47,385 nt of DNA from Opitutaceae bacterium (GTDB taxonomy: Bacteria > Verrucomicrobiota > Verrucomicrobiia > Opitutales > Opitutaceae), in NCBI GenBank assembly GCA_014879845.1, contig JACSRI010000148.1:1-47385 (forward strand), in the 5' to 3' direction. The notes beneath the pieces are model-generated. The model saw only the letters and a program-made list of their open reading frames with translations. It did no database searches and had not been told where the DNA came from. How positions within the stretch are numbered: the first letter of the stretch is position 1; every line of letters begins with the position of its first letter. The position numbers were made by a program, and so were the translations under genes. Of this stretch, positions 47,359 through 47,385 are shown piece after piece.

Positions 47359-47385
47359 CTGTCTCTTATACACATCTCCGAGCCC
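47359..47385 (-). other. Nextera/Tn5 mosaic-end adapter (artefact)
   Basis: CTGTCTCTTATACACATCT followed by CCGAGCCC, the mosaic end plus the start of the Nextera read-2 adapter. Not genomic. Confidence 0.99.

Noticed and set aside
45993-47375. Complete start of the second GPH symporter (MCIRDS...) and the MYKRQ open frame at 47020-47373
   Set aside because: The starts are encoded by sequencing adapter. The true gene is cut at 47358.

Overview
The window is GC-rich, gene-dense bacterial DNA. It most likely comes from a polysaccharide-degrading verrucomicrobium of the Opitutaceae type. The clues are an oar-like TonB receptor, a planctomycete/verrucomicrobium-style Ser/Thr kinase paired with an ECF sigma factor, GH43-rich glycan loci with GPH symporters, a verrucomicrobial-looking C-terminal surface repeat, and several dispersed palindromic repeats. 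Both ends are library artefacts: positions 1-19 and 47359-47385 are Nextera (Tn5 mosaic-end) adapter. Real DNA therefore runs from about 20 to 47358, and the first and last genes are cut by the contig ends rather than broken in the cell.

Layout. (1) 20-11109, minus strand: a signalling block with a truncated hybrid histidine kinase, a methyl-accepting chemotaxis protein, a stand-alone receiver, a NarL/LuxR regulator, a methyltransferase, and a second sensor kinase coupled by a 4-base overlap to a LuxR-type regulator. (2) 11278-21608: mixed genes, namely a secreted repeat protein with a tandem C-terminal module, a two-subunit molybdenum hydroxylase, an FRG-domain protein, a transglutaminase-like protein, a large secreted protein of unknown function, a small unknown and a DUF2293 protein. 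(3) 21668-23541: a two-gene operon for a PduT-like microcompartment shell protein and a PduS-like Fe-S/flavin electron carrier, with no other microcompartment genes in view. It is divergent from a TonB-dependent receptor (23787-26765). (4) 27655-34272, minus strand: an arabinan locus with three different GH43 enzymes and a GPH symporter. (5) 34645-37617: a membrane Ser/Thr kinase and an ECF sigma factor. (6) 37853-47358, minus strand: a glucuronoxylan locus with a GPH symporter, GH8, GH67, GH43, a GH35-like/DUF5597 enzyme and a CE2-like esterase.

How it fits together: secreted GH43 enzymes would cut arabinan outside the cytoplasm, the symporter would import short products and the cytosolic GH43 would finish them. 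In the xylan locus GH67 removes glucuronic acid, GH43 and CE2 remove arabinose/xylose and acetyl groups, GH8 trims xylo-oligosaccharides from the reducing end, and the second GPH protein imports products. The kinase/sigma pair lies between the two loci.

The most unusual things are (a) repeat DNA that has become coding sequence in the xylan operon: heptanucleotide tandem repeats form the signal peptides of GH67 and GH8, a dispersed palindrome forms the signal region of the CE2-like esterase, and another palindrome is inserted in frame inside GH8; (b) the isolated PduS-PduT-like electron-conduit pair; (c) a tandem C-terminal module shared by two otherwise unrelated secreted proteins; and (d) palindromic elements in every gap of the arabinan locus. 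All function calls come from reading motifs and recalling families; no database search was run.
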